Shown here in pieces: positions 1-8,669 of a stretch of 47,377 bases of DNA. The stretch is from Kiritimatiellia bacterium (GTDB lineage: Bacteria; Verrucomicrobiota; Kiritimatiellia; RZYC01). The notes below the pieces were generated by a model. It searched no databases. It was not told where the DNA came from and saw nothing but the letters and a program-made list of their open reading frames with translations. Location: contig JAQVYB010000010.1 in assembly GCA_028708815.1 (NCBI GenBank), positions 1-47,377 on the forward strand, read 5' to 3'. The first letter of the stretch is position 1. Each line of letters opens with the position of its first letter. The position numbers and the translations under genes are program-made.

Positions 1-2
1 CC

Positions 3-3000
3 ATTATCCTGGCTGTTGTCTTTGCCGGTTCTGCTCTCGCAGCCCGGTGCGAAGTGACGGAGATGGCCGAACGCCCGTTTTCAATCCCGCCGAAAACGGA
101 GTGGAAGGCCACGGCCTCCGCCAATCAGAAGCCCGACGCATTTTTTCCGTCCGAGGCCATTGATGGCGACGGGGCGACACGTTGGAGTTCGCCGAACTCG
201 CAACCGAACTGGTTCGAAATTGATCTGGGGCGCCTGGCTGATCTCTACGGTTGCACCATCCATTGGGAAACGGCTTTTGCTTCAGCGTATGACATAGAAA
301 CTTCCGCCGATGGGCTGTCGTGGGAAAAGGTGTATACGACTCAGGATGGCGACGGCAAAACGGACGAACTGTTTTTCCGTCCCGTGCGCGCGCGGTTTTT
401 GCGGATCCATGCGACAGAACGCGGAACTTCGCACTGGGGCTTCTCCATTTTCGAGGTGGATATAAAGGGCGTGGATGAGCAGCCCTTGGTGAAGGTGGAG
501 GGCCAGAACGGGAAAGAGGCCATGCGTGCTTTTGATGGCTCATTCGACACCGTATGGAAAGGCCCGGAGTCGGCGCCCTATGCGCTCGATATCGATTTGC
601 GCGGGGAGAAGAATCTCGGTGGAATCTGGATCAAATGGGGTGAGAACTTCGCGACCCGGGCGACGCTGTTTACCAGCACGGATGGCAAGACCTGGGAACA
701 GGTCGCCCGTATTAGCGATGGAACGGGCGGGAAAGACATTCTTCTTCATAAAGGGAGAAAGGCACGAGCCATCCGGCTCCGGATCGATGAGACCCGCGGG
801 AATCTTCCTGTAGAGATTCAGGACATCTCTCTATGCAGTCCCGGCGAACATGAGAACTCCTTGCTCAAGTATAACTTTGTCGCAAAGAAACATCGCCGAG
901 GCATCTACCCGTTGCAGTTCCTTAATGAACAGGTCTACTGGACGTTGGTGGGAACCCCGGGTGACAGCGACGAAGCGCTCCTGGATGAATATGGCAACTT
1001 CGAGCCGCGCCAGAAGGCCGGCTCACTGCAACCCTACCTGCAGGTGGGTGACGAAATCGTGTGTGCACCGGATGCCCCGGTGCTGGAGCACAGTATGGAG
1101 GGGGGCTACCTGCCGATGCCCTGCGTCGGGTGGCACACAACGCCCATCAGCCTGCGTATTCGGGCCATGGCTCGCGGCAAAGATCCGGACTCGGCCTGCT
1201 ACGTATCTTACACCTTGAAGAATGTGACTGATCAGCCACAAAAAGGACGTTTCTTTCTAGTGGTACGTCCCGTGCAGATCAATCCCTCCTGGCAGTTTGG
1301 CGGGGTCTCGCCGATTGAGAGTCTGGAGTATAAAGACCTCTCGGAAGGGTTGGGGGTCTTTGTGAACGACACGTTGCAATACGCTTCCCTGACGCCCCCC
1401 TCGGCAACAGCCATACGCGCCTTTGAGCAGGGCGACATTATCGAGGATCTCCTGCGCGGCCGTTTTCCCCGGAGCGACGGGTTGAAAAATGCGGGAAAGG
1501 AACTTTCCGGAGCACTCGCCTACGAAATGGATCTCGCGCCCGGCGAAGAGCAATGCGTGATTATCGCTGCTCCGGTGCATGAATCCCGGGCAGACATCCG
1601 GGAATTCGCCCGGGAAATCGGCGGCGATCCTTCGCAGGCAAAAAACGTTTTCGAAAAAGTGTATAGCGAGGTGGCTCTGCAATGGCGCGATCTTCTGGAT
1701 CGGGTAACGATCGAAATTCCCGAACAGAGAATGATCTCCATCATGAAAGCTCAACTCGCGTACATCATGATCAATCGCGACGGACCAGCCATCCAGCCGG
1801 GCTCCCGCAATTACAAGCGTGCATTCATGCGGGACGGCTGTCTCACCTCGGGCGCGCTGCTCCGCATGGGCTGTACGAATGAAGTGCGTGACTATCTGGA
1901 CTGGTACTCGCAACGAGTGGACAAAGAGGGTTGGGTCCCGCCGATCCTTAATAACGATGGGAGCATCAATCAGGGATTTGGATGGGACAACGAATACGAC
2001 AGTCAGGGCGAATATCTTTTCGCTATGATGCAGTACTATCAGTTCACAAAGGATCGCTCGCTGATCATTAAATATTTCGACGCCATATACGGGGCCATGA
2101 AGTATCTCGTGGCCTTGCGCGAGAAGACGCTGGCGCCAGGGTATATGGCAAATGAGGAAGCGCCCGAACGCTTTGTCGGCGTGCTGCCCAGGTCGATCAG
2201 TCATGAAGGCTACAATCCGCCGGTGCACAGTTACTGGGATATGTTTTTCGCGCTCAAAGGATTGAAAGACGGTGCCGTCGCCGCACATCTTGCGGGACGG
2301 GATGAGGTGGCCGTCTGGGCAAAAAAACAGTACCACCTATTTCGCAAATCGATGCAGGAATCGATGAAGAGTACGGTCGACTGGAAAGGCGTTGATTATG
2401 TTCCGGCCTGTGCGGAGTATGCGGATTGCGATCCGACCAGCACAGCCATTGCGTTCTTTCCGTGTGGTGAACAGGAGATCATGTCGGAGGAGCGCATGCG
2501 CCGAACCTACGAGATCTATTACAACAGTTTCCGTCAGCGCCTCCGTCCCGGTTGGCATGGATACACCCCGTATGAAGTGCGTGTCATACCCGCTCTCGTT
2601 GAGCTGGGGCACAAGGATCAGGCAAAACAGGTGCTGGACACCATTCTCCGTGATTGTCGTCCACGGGGTTGGAAACATCTCCCCGAAGTCGTGGTCAGCG
2701 ATGCACGAAAAGGTTCGTATATGGGTGACATGCCGCATACGTGGATTGGATCGGCCATTGTCAATTCCGTGCGGTTCATGATTGTACATGAGGATGGGAA
2801 CAAACTCGTGCTTCTCAAAGGCATCCCTGATAACTGGGTGGAAGGAGAGGGGCTGCGTGTCGCCAATCTGCCCACTCATTTCGGCACGCTGGATATGAGC
2901 GCCAGGATGCAGGACGGAACTCTGGGTGTGCTGCTTGGAGGGTCCATAAAGGTCAGGGGAGGATTCGATCTTTGCTGGCCTGCCGCAGACAAACCGACCC

Positions 3001-3116
3001 AGGTGTGGGTGGATGGTCGCGAGTGGAATGCCTTTGATGACGCCGGCGTCCACGTTCCAACAGGAACGCGCACAATCAAAGCACGCTGGAGCACGGAACC
3101 GGACGAAACCACCTAA
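3..3116 (+). CDS. Exported discoidin-domain six-hairpin glycosidase-like protein (5' end cut off)
   Basis: The reading frame is open to the window edge. The residues before the first internal GTG (position 54) read as the hydrophobic core and Ala-x-Ala end of a signal peptide (FAGSALAA), so the true start lies upstream and the protein is exported. Two F5/8 type C (discoidin) modules follow, at about residues 25-155 and 160-285 of the visible part, each with the pattern of a Trp-rich edge, an LDIDLG-like strand and a TSxDGxxW strand. The rest resembles an (alpha/alpha)6 six-hairpin glycoside hydrolase (motifs RAFMRDG, WDNEYDSQGEY, HSYWDMFFALKG), ending in a small beta domain. By family knowledge such proteins bind and cleave polysaccharide outside the cell. 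The exact GH family and substrate cannot be told by eye. It converges on the hybrid kinase gene 23 bases downstream. Confidence 0.8.
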   Translation: MILAVVFAGSALAARCEVTEMAERPFSIPPKTEWKATASANQKPDAFFPSEAIDGDGATRWSSPNSQPNWFEIDLGRLADLYGCTIHWETAFASAYDIETSADGLSWEKVYTTQDGDGKTDELFFRPVRARFLRIHATERGTSHWGFSIFEVDIKGVDEQPLVKVEGQNGKEAMRAFDGSFDTVWKGPESAPYALDIDLRGEKNLGGIWIKWGENFATRATLFTSTDGKTWEQVARISDGTGGKDILLHKGRKARAIRLRIDETRGNLPVEIQDISLCSPGEHENSLLKYNFVAKKHRRGIYPLQFLNEQVYWTLVGTPGDSDEALLDEYGNFEPRQKAGSLQPYLQVGDEIVCAPDAPVLEHSMEGGYLPMPCVGWHTTPISLRIRAMARGKDPDSACYVSYTLKNVTDQPQKGRFFLVVRPVQINPSWQFGGVSPIESLEYKDLSEGLGVFVNDTLQYASLTPPSATAIRAFEQGDIIEDLLRGRFPRSDGLKNAGKELSGALAYEMDLAPGEEQCVIIAAPVHESRADIREFAREIGGDPSQAKNVFEKVYSEVALQWRDLLDRVTIEIPEQRMISIMKAQLAYIMINRDGPAIQPGSRNYKRAFMRDGCLTSGALLRMGCTNEVRDYLDWYSQRVDKEGWVPPILNNDGSINQGFGWDNEYDSQGEYLFAMMQYYQFTKDRSLIIKYFDAIYGAMKYLVALREKTLAPGYMANEEAPERFVGVLPRSISHEGYNPPVHSYWDMFFALKGLKDGAVAAHLAGRDEVAVWAKKQYHLFRKSMQESMKSTVDWKGVDYVPACAEYADCDPTSTAIAFFPCGEQEIMSEERMRRTYEIYYNSFRQRLRPGWHGYTPYEVRVIPALVELGHKDQAKQVLDTILRDCRPRGWKHLPEVVVSDARKGSYMGDMPHTWIGSAIVNSVRFMIVHEDGNKLVLLKGIPDNWVEGEGLRVANLPTHFGTLDMSARMQDGTLGVLLGGSIKVRGGFDLCWPAADKPTQVWVDGREWNAFDDAGVHVPTGTRTIKARWSTEPDETT

Positions 3117-3139
3117 GCTCGCGCCCATCCTTTTGGGTG

Positions 3140-5173
3140 TTATCCAATGTATATCCCCACGTCCTCTTCTGTCCCGTTGTCCATCGCGTTGCGCAGCGCT
3201 TGGTATAGTTCCGTTTTCTTGATTGGCTTGCCCACCAGCCCGTCCATGCCCGCCGCCAACATCTCCCCGCGCGCCTCCTCATCGGTTTTCGCCGACAGTG
3301 CGGTGATGAGTATTCGATGATCCGCACCTTCTTCAAAATTCAATTCCTCTTCCAGTCGACGAATTTCACGCGCGGCCTCCAGACCATCCATTTTCGGCAT
3401 AACGATATCCATGAGAATGATGGAAAACGGGTTGTCATCCTGCCCCTGCACATATGCCTCGACCGCTCTCAATCCATCTTCCACTATTTCGTAATCACAG
3501 CCCCAGTCACTCAGGCAGCGCTTCAGATATTCCTGGTTCACCCGGTTGTCTTCCGCCACCAAGACGCGCAATCCCCTTATCGCTCCGGCATCGGCCTCCT
3601 CTATTTTCTGTTCAACCGGGGCGTCAACAGCCTCTCTCGGGATTTGCTCTTCCAGCATCGGTAGCGAGACCTTTATGGCGGTGCCCTTGTCCTCAACACT
3701 TTCCACGTCGATATGGCCATGGTGCGATTCCACCAGCCGGTGCGTAATCGCCATGCCCAGCCCGGTCCCCACTTCGCCAGCCGTTCCTTTGCGCGAAGTT
3801 TTTGAATACTCATCAAACAGATGCGGAAGCATTTTTTTGGGTATGCCGATTCCCGTATCGCGCACCGTCACCTCGACGCTGCCGTTTTGGTCCGGCCTTA
3901 TCTCTACCGAAACCCGGCCCCCGGACGGCGTGAATTTTATCGCATTGGATATCAGGTTGTTGAAAATGCGGCGCAAGGCATTATCGTTGCCGTTGATGAT
4001 AATTCCGTCGGGTCCATCCAGCGTCAGTTCCACCTGTTTTGGTCCGGCTGTATGTTGCAGTGTGACTCGGCAGGATTGTATTATCTCCGTCAAATCCACC
4101 GGCTCAAACGCCATGTTGGACTCATCCGATTGCGTACGCCCGAGATCGAGAATATCGTTAATCAGGCTCATCAAATACTCGCCTGCGCCTCGGATATGAG
4201 TCAGCATTTCCCGCTGCGTGTTCGTTGTATCGGGGGCTTCTCTCAAGATCTCTGTAAGCCCCAGCATGCCGCTGAGCGGCGAACGTAAATCATGCGAACA
4301 GACCGCCAGAAATTTATCCTTGAGCTGATTCAGGCGTTTCAGCTCCGCAATATTGGCTTTGAGTTGAGTGTTGAGCAACTGACGGCGCATGTGCACCTCG
4401 AGGCGTGCCATCATCTCTTCGCGGACAAACGGTTTGTGGATATAGTCCGTGGCCCCCGCCTGAAAGATGTGCAGCACCTTCTGCGCCTGGTCATTCGAAC
4501 TCAAAAAGATGATCGGCAGGTCCACCAGTTTCAATTCTTTGCGAATCGTCCTGCAATACACATCGCCGTTCATTTTCGGCATTTGCAGGTCGGTGACCAC
4601 CACATCAATTTCATCCCGATGCGCCTTAAGCTGTTCCAGTGCTTCTGCGCCATCCTCCGCCTCGAAAATCGACACCCCGAAAGGTTCCAGACAGGACTTG
4701 ATCAGATAGCGGATGATCATGCTGTCGTCCACCACCTGGACGCCCAACTCATGAAATTCACAGGAAGGACGCAGGATTTTGTCCGTCAGCTTTTTCAGGG
4801 AAGCACGCACATCCGATTTCAGAATAAATTCGGTGGCACCCAATTCAAAACCGCGCAAGCGGTCTTTTTCGGTATCCTGCGAGGTCACGAAAACCATCGG
4901 CACCCACTGATTGTTCATCTCCCGAAATTCCGCCTGCTTTTCTGACGACCGAATTTCCGCCAGTGTTTCAAAGCCGGACCAACCCTTCATCTGCACATCC
5001 AGGAGGACCAGGCGGATGTTCGGAACCGAATTCAGCTTGTGGATCGCGTCGGGGCCGCTCTCCGCCTCCACCGGATCATACCCCAGCTTCTTTAAAGCAG
5101 TCGCCAGGCCCCAGCGTATGAACGAACTGTCATCCACCAACAGAATTTTCGGATGTTCCTCAGCCGGATTCAT
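3140..5173 (-). CDS. Soluble hybrid histidine kinase with REC-REC-HisKA-HATPase-REC architecture
   Basis: 677 aa with no membrane segment, so it should act in the cytoplasm. Two receiver domains come first (about 8-130 and 145-262, phospho-acceptor candidates Asp59 and Asp195). A short coiled linker leads to HisKA with His294 in CSHDLRSPLSG. The HATPase (about 390-508) has the N box NLISNAIKF and G boxes DTGIGIP and GTGLGMAI. A third receiver (about 535-665) carries Asp589 in LMDIVMPKMDG and the conserved Lys in GKPIKK. In the first receiver the usual Lys-Pro is Lys-Ser. With no sensor domain visible, input probably comes through phosphorylation of the N-terminal receivers by another kinase, an inference from this architecture. 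The start at 5173 fits the receiver-domain N terminus. No partner gene lies next to it. Confidence 0.9.
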   Translation of the reverse strand: MNPAEEHPKILLVDDSSFIRWGLATALKKLGYDPVEAESGPDAIHKLNSVPNIRLVLLDVQMKGWSGFETLAEIRSSEKQAEFREMNNQWVPMVFVTSQDTEKDRLRGFELGATEFILKSDVRASLKKLTDKILRPSCEFHELGVQVVDDSMIIRYLIKSCLEPFGVSIFEAEDGAEALEQLKAHRDEIDVVVTDLQMPKMNGDVYCRTIRKELKLVDLPIIFLSSNDQAQKVLHIFQAGATDYIHKPFVREEMMARLEVHMRRQLLNTQLKANIAELKRLNQLKDKFLAVCSHDLRSPLSGMLGLTEILREAPDTTNTQREMLTHIRGAGEYLMSLINDILDLGRTQSDESNMAFEPVDLTEIIQSCRVTLQHTAGPKQVELTLDGPDGIIINGNDNALRRIFNNLISNAIKFTPSGGRVSVEIRPDQNGSVEVTVRDTGIGIPKKMLPHLFDEYSKTSRKGTAGEVGTGLGMAITHRLVESHHGHIDVESVEDKGTAIKVSLPMLEEQIPREAVDAPVEQKIEEADAGAIRGLRVLVAEDNRVNQEYLKRCLSDWGCDYEIVEDGLRAVEAYVQGQDDNPFSIILMDIVMPKMDGLEAAREIRRLEEELNFEEGADHRILITALSAKTDEEARGEMLAAGMDGLVGKPIKKTELYQALRNAMDNGTEEDVGIYIG

Positions 5174-5301
5174 TGTCGTCTCCCCGCGAATATAAAGTTA
5201 AAGGATGAGCGCAACGGGCACCGGCATTTTAAAGGCTGGTGTCTGATTGTCAACCGGACTTCACCTTCGACGGTGGTCTGAATGAAGGACGTAATGCCTT
5301 T

Positions 5302-6630
5302 TCAGTCGGCAATTTCCCGGCTGATGCGCATGGAACAGAATTTGGGGCCGCACATGGTGCAGTAATGATGGGTGCCGTCGTCGTTGCAGGTGGATTGCAT
5401 GGACTCGGGATCGGCGGCCTGCTGCTCCTGCAGGGCTTCGCGGCGCAGGGCGCGAGCCCGTTCGGGATCCAGGGCGAGATCGAATTGGCGTTTCCAGTCG
5501 AACTCGGCGCGTGCTTTTGAAATGGCGTCGTCCCGTTCGCGGGCGTGGGGGCGCTTGAGGGCAATGTCGGCGGCATGGGCGGCGATTTTGTAGGCGATGA
5601 CGCCTTCGCGGACGTCGCGGTCGTTGGGGAGCCCGAGGTGTTCTTTCGGGGTGACGTAGCAGAGCATGGCGGCGCCGTGAAAGGCGCCGAGGGTGGCGCC
5701 GATGGCAGAGGTGATGTGATCGAAGCCGGGGGCGCAGTCGGTGACGACGGGGCCGAGGATGTAGAAGGGTGCGTCGTCGCACAGTTCGCGTTCGCGCTCC
5801 ATGTTCATCTGAATTTCATCGAGCGGGATGTGGCCGGGGCCTTCGACCATGGCCTGTACGCCGGCGGCGCGTGCGCGGCGCACGAGGTCGCCGAGAACGG
5901 TTAATTCCGCGAACTGGGCTGCGTCGGAGGCATCGGCCAGGCAGCCGGGACGCAGTCCGTCGCCCAGAGAGAGGGTGACGTCATGGGCACGGCAGATGTC
6001 CAGTAAATCGTCGTAATGGGTGAAGAGCGGATTTTCGCGGTCGTGTTGTTTCATCCATTTGGCGGTGATGGATCCCCCCCGGCTGACAATGCCGAGGAGC
6101 CGTTTTTTGGCTAGCGGGACGTGTTCTTTGAGAAGGCCGGCATGTACGGTCATGTAGTCGACGCCCTGGCGCGCCTGAAAGTCAATCACCTCGAGCAGGA
6201 GTTCGATGGAGATGTCCATGGGATCTTCCACCTGGTTGAGCGCCTGATAAATCGGGACGGTGCCGACGGGCACGGTGGCGTGCGCGAGAATCTGCGCGCG
6301 GATTTCATTCACGTTCGAGCCGGTGCTCAGGTCCATCACCGTATCGGCGCCGTATTGGACGGCGCAGTGCAGCTTGTTCAGTTCTTCGCCCAGGCCGCTG
6401 CTGAGGGCCGAGTTGCCTATGTTGGCATTGATTTTGGTGGAGAGTTCGCGTCCGATGCCGATGGGGTGCAGCGCGGCGTGATGGATGTTGGCGGGGATGA
6501 CGATGCGTCCGCCGGCCACGCCTGTGCGGATGGTCTCGGCTGGGAGAAATTCATGTTCCGCGACGGCGTTCATGTGCGGGGTGATGATGCCCTGGGCGGC
6601 GGCCTGCAGTTGTGTCTGGACGGTGCTCAT
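5302..6630 (-). CDS. thiC: Phosphomethylpyrimidine synthase ThiC (short form)
   Basis: 442 aa radical-SAM enzyme that converts aminoimidazole ribotide to the pyrimidine (HMP-P) half of thiamine in the cytoplasm. The C-terminal CX2CX4C cluster motif is visible at Cys424, Cys427 and Cys432, followed by MRISREI. Motifs such as [13 protein letters not shown] and [13 protein letters not shown] are typical of the family. It is the short type common in anaerobes, lacking the long N-terminal extension of the roughly 600-residue proteobacterial form. The ATG at 6630 follows a GAAAGGAT ribosome-binding site at 6639-6646. A TPP riboswitch lies just upstream, so expression should fall when thiamine pyrophosphate is plentiful. 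No other thiamine gene is in the window. Confidence 0.97.
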   Translation of the reverse strand: MSTVQTQLQAAAQGIITPHMNAVAEHEFLPAETIRTGVAGGRIVIPANIHHAALHPIGIGRELSTKINANIGNSALSSGLGEELNKLHCAVQYGADTVMDLSTGSNVNEIRAQILAHATVPVGTVPIYQALNQVEDPMDISIELLLEVIDFQARQGVDYMTVHAGLLKEHVPLAKKRLLGIVSRGGSITAKWMKQHDRENPLFTHYDDLLDICRAHDVTLSLGDGLRPGCLADASDAAQFAELTVLGDLVRRARAAGVQAMVEGPGHIPLDEIQMNMERERELCDDAPFYILGPVVTDCAPGFDHITSAIGATLGAFHGAAMLCYVTPKEHLGLPNDRDVREGVIAYKIAAHAADIALKRPHARERDDAISKARAEFDWKRQFDLALDPERARALRREALQEQQAADPESMQSTCNDDGTHHYCTMCGPKFCSMRISREIAD

Positions 6631-6638
6631 GTCAATCG

Positions 6639-6679
6639 ATCCTTTCCTTCGGCCCGGCGGAAAACACGGATGAAAGGAT
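6639..6679 (-). promoter_or_regulatory. Candidate ribosome-binding-site sequestering hairpin in the thiC leader
   Basis: ATCCTTTC and GAAAGGAT are perfect 8-base complements, about 25 bases apart, and the second is the thiC Shine-Dalgarno. The 5' octamer overlaps by three bases a competing hairpin, GATGGG-CGCC-CCCATC, that lies closer to the aptamer. The two pairings therefore exclude each other, as expected of a translational expression platform. The structure is inferred from base pairing only. Confidence 0.6.
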
Positions 6680-6703
6680 GGGGGCGCCCATCGCTTTGTT
6701 TCG

Positions 6704-6786
6704 CGTTCCCTGCGCTGGCATTATCCAACAGGTTCATGGGGTATGCTCTCAGCACGGCGCCTTACGCGCGCCGGCACCCCCGGCGG
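6704..6786 (-). promoter_or_regulatory. TPP riboswitch (THI element) of thiC
   Basis: On the minus strand the conserved blocks appear in order: GGGGTGCCGG, GTGCTGAGAG, ATACCCC, TGAACCTG, GGATAATGCCAGCG and CAGGGAA. The CUGAGA and GGAUAAUGCCAGCG blocks are diagnostic for the thiamine pyrophosphate aptamer. It sits 74 bases before the thiC start. An octamer ATCCTTTC (6672-6679 in minus sense) is the exact complement of the thiC ribosome-binding site GAAAGGAT (6639-6646). Ligand-dependent masking of that site is the likely mechanism, since no T-tract follows the aptamer. Confidence 0.95.
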
Positions 6787-6889
6787 AAAACGACAGGCAC
6801 CATGCACGAATTGAGGAAAAACGCCAGCGAATTGTGATGGGTTTTGGACGGGAACGGGCGGATCGGCGATTTAGTACATGGCCTGCATA

Positions 6890-6937
6890 GCCGATCAGAC
6901 GATCGGCGATCCCGGGAGCGCCAATCGTCTGATTGGC
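6890..6937. repeat. REP-like double hairpin, copy 1
   Basis: Two hairpins with complementary loops, GCCGATC-AGAC-GATCGGC and GCCAATC-GTCT-GATTGGC, flank the core GATCCCGGGAGC. The two arms are also near-perfect inverted repeats of one another. Related copies are at 8574-8618 and 29612-29640, all in non-coding DNA. Confidence 0.7.
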
Positions 6938-7098
6938 AGGGAGGTGTAACAAGCCGCAGATGCGCCCGACATCGATGGGAAGAAGGAAATGCGCTTGCCA
7001 TGGCCCCGCGGATAGTTTTAAGTACGTGCGATGAACCGGTGAAAAAAAACAACGAGTCCGGTTCCATCCGAACAATGGATCAACCCGGAGGTGTTATA

Positions 7099-7788
7099 AT
7101 GGACAAGACAGAAGTCAAGTTTGGCGAATGGATGGAAAAGGGGTTCAACCTGTATACCAAGGGCAACATGGGCCTGTTGGTGCTGGTGGCGCTGGTGGGG
7201 ATGCTGCTTTCGGCGGTGACAGTGGGCATTCTCTCCGGCCCGATGATGGCCGGGACGGTGCTGATCACGTTGCGCCTGGCCCGCGGCCAGCAGGCGGAGC
7301 TGAACGACCTGTTTAAGGGGTTCCAGTATTTTCTGCAGTCGTTTCTGCTGTATTTTGTTTGGGGGCTCATTGCCTTTGTGCTGACTCTGGTGTTGGGAAT
7401 GATTCCCTGCCTCGGCAGCATCCTGAGCATTCTGATTGTGTATGCGATTCAGACGGCGGTGATGTTCGCTCTGTTTCTGATTGTGGATCAGGGAATGGAT
7501 TTCTGGCCGGCCACCATGAAAGCCTTTGAAACGATCAAGTCGAACATCTGGCCCTTCCTCGGGTTTGGTTTTGTGGCGATGCTTATCGGTTCGCTGGGTG
7601 CCATTCTGTGTGGTATCGGCATCATCCTGACGCTGCCCGCCGCGATCTGCATGTTCACGGTGGCCTATCTGGATGTGTTTGAGCAGGGTGCGATTACGGT
7701 GAAGGCCGTTGAAGAACAGCCTGCGCCTCCTGCCGAAGAAAAACCGACGGAAGAAACGCCGGTGAATCCCGATGGCAATAATGCCTGA
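7099..7788 (+). CDS. Multi-pass membrane protein of unknown function
   Basis: 229 aa. The ATG at 7099 follows GGAGGT at 7087-7092. The open frame extends further upstream but has no other ribosome-binding site. The sequence has about six hydrophobic segments with many Gly (LLVLVALVGMLLSAVTVGIL, a central LLYFVWGLIAFVLTLVLGMI, and a final LGAILCGIGIILTLPAAI), then a polar Pro/Glu-rich cytoplasmic-type tail from about residue 198. The pattern resembles DUF975/YciC-like membrane proteins. No catalytic motif is visible. It is followed at once by the DUF2752 gene, which overlaps its end, so the two are probably translated from one message. Confidence 0.85.
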   Translation: MDKTEVKFGEWMEKGFNLYTKGNMGLLVLVALVGMLLSAVTVGILSGPMMAGTVLITLRLARGQQAELNDLFKGFQYFLQSFLLYFVWGLIAFVLTLVLGMIPCLGSILSILIVYAIQTAVMFALFLIVDQGMDFWPATMKAFETIKSNIWPFLGFGFVAMLIGSLGAILCGIGIILTLPAAICMFTVAYLDVFEQGAITVKAVEEQPAPPAEEKPTEETPVNPDGNNA

Positions 7789-8254
7789 ATCTGATCGGAA
7801 CAGGAGTTGTTATGCCGGGCGCCCGTGGATTTCCTGCGGGCGCCCGCCTTCCTATTGGCATGTGACGGCGGCGCATCTGCCGCTGCTGGTGTTGACGGGC
7901 ATCCCGCTCCTGTTGGCCGAGGTTGTCCCGCTGCATTGGTTTCCCCTGAGGGCCTGCACGTTTGTTTGGCTGACAGGCTATCCGTGCCCGTTTTGCGGAG
8001 TGACGCGCTCGTTCTGGATGATGGCGGCCGGCTCGTGGCGCGCGGCCTGGGTGTTTTGTCCGTTGGGCGCGGTGGTGTACGTGCTGTTTTGGGGAATCTT
8101 TTTGTGGAATGCGGCGGGGATGCTTTCGGGTCGCGTACTGATTCCATCCGGTTTGTTTTCCTGGATCGTACGGCATCGTCGCGCCGTTGGCCTGAGCGTG
8201 CTTCTGCTCCTGTTGGTCCACTGGATCTACCGACTGGTGTCCGGGCTTTGCTGA
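7781..8254 (+). CDS. DUF2752 membrane protein (start uncertain)
   Basis: About 157 aa with the DUF2752 hallmark CPFCGVTRSF followed by a Gly and a membrane segment, in a three-segment membrane protein. The family has no settled function. The start is unclear. ATG 7772 or 7781 overlaps the upstream gene without a good ribosome-binding site. An AGGAG at 7802-7806 instead points to an ATG at 7812 in another frame, which stops after 17 codons. A 9-bp GC hairpin (7817-7845) lies just there. An indel, or a later GTG start at 7862, is possible. The C-terminal two thirds is clearly coding. Confidence 0.72.
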   Translation: MPESDRNRSCYAGRPWISCGRPPSYWHVTAAHLPLLVLTGIPLLLAEVVPLHWFPLRACTFVWLTGYPCPFCGVTRSFWMMAAGSWRAAWVFCPLGAVVYVLFWGIFLWNAAGMLSGRVLIPSGLFSWIVRHRRAVGLSVLLLLLVHWIYRLVSGLC

Positions 8255-8333
8255 GCAAAAACGAGAAAAATCGCGTAAAACCGGCCGAAAACAGAAGAAA
8301 AACGCCAGAAAATGCCCAAAAAACGGGGAAAAC

Positions 8334-8364
8334 ACGCATTTTGAGCCGCAAAATAGGCGTTTTT
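8334..8364 (+). terminator. Terminator-like hairpin after the DUF2752 gene
   Basis: ACGC-ATTTTG, loop AGCCG, CAAAAT, a two-base bulge and GCGT are followed by TTTT and, after CG, by six more T. It lies 80 bases past the DUF2752 stop and suits the end of the 7099-8254 unit. The stem is AT-rich, so strength is uncertain. Confidence 0.5.
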
Positions 8365-8573
8365 CGTTTTTTGGCCGTTTTTGGGGCATTTTCGATGTTT
8401 TTCAGGCCCGCATGGGGGCGCTCGGAGAGCACTCCACTACTTTTCCCGTTCCATTATCAATCCGTCTTCGCTCTTTGAGCTTCGACGCGACACGTCCGTA
8501 GATTTGCCACTTCGCGGCCGTCGGGGGAGTATCGCGGCCCTTCTCCGCTACGCTCCGATTGCCCCGCGGTGCT

Positions 8574-8618
8574 GCCGATCAGGCGATCGGCGTTCCCGGG
8601 AGAGCCAGTCGTCCGGGC
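8574..8618. repeat. REP-like double hairpin, copy 2
   Basis: GCCGATC-AGGC-GATCGGC is intact, followed by GTTCCCGGGAGA and a decayed second arm (GCCAGTC-GTCC-GGGC). The order and spacing are the same as in the copy at 6890-6937. Confidence 0.6.
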
Positions 8619-8669
8619 ATCGTCCCGCAGTCACGGATAACAGACAATGGAGATGTTCCCGCCCGGCCC

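Larger units (their letters stand above)
8255..8669. other. Intergenic region with skewed A/T tract, terminator and REP-like repeat
   Basis: No gene is supported here. The first 150 bases are unlike the surroundings: A-runs dominate up to about 8335 and T-runs from about 8356 to 8402, giving complementary patches such as GAAAATGCCCAAAAAACGG at 8309 and its near inverse at 8373. A terminator-like hairpin (8334-8364) and a REP-like copy (8574-8618) lie inside it. The remaining sequence shows nothing recognisable. Confidence 0.6.

Noticed and set aside
1257-2336. 359-codon open frame on the minus strand
   Set aside because: Antisense to the glycosidase gene, with no domain pattern.
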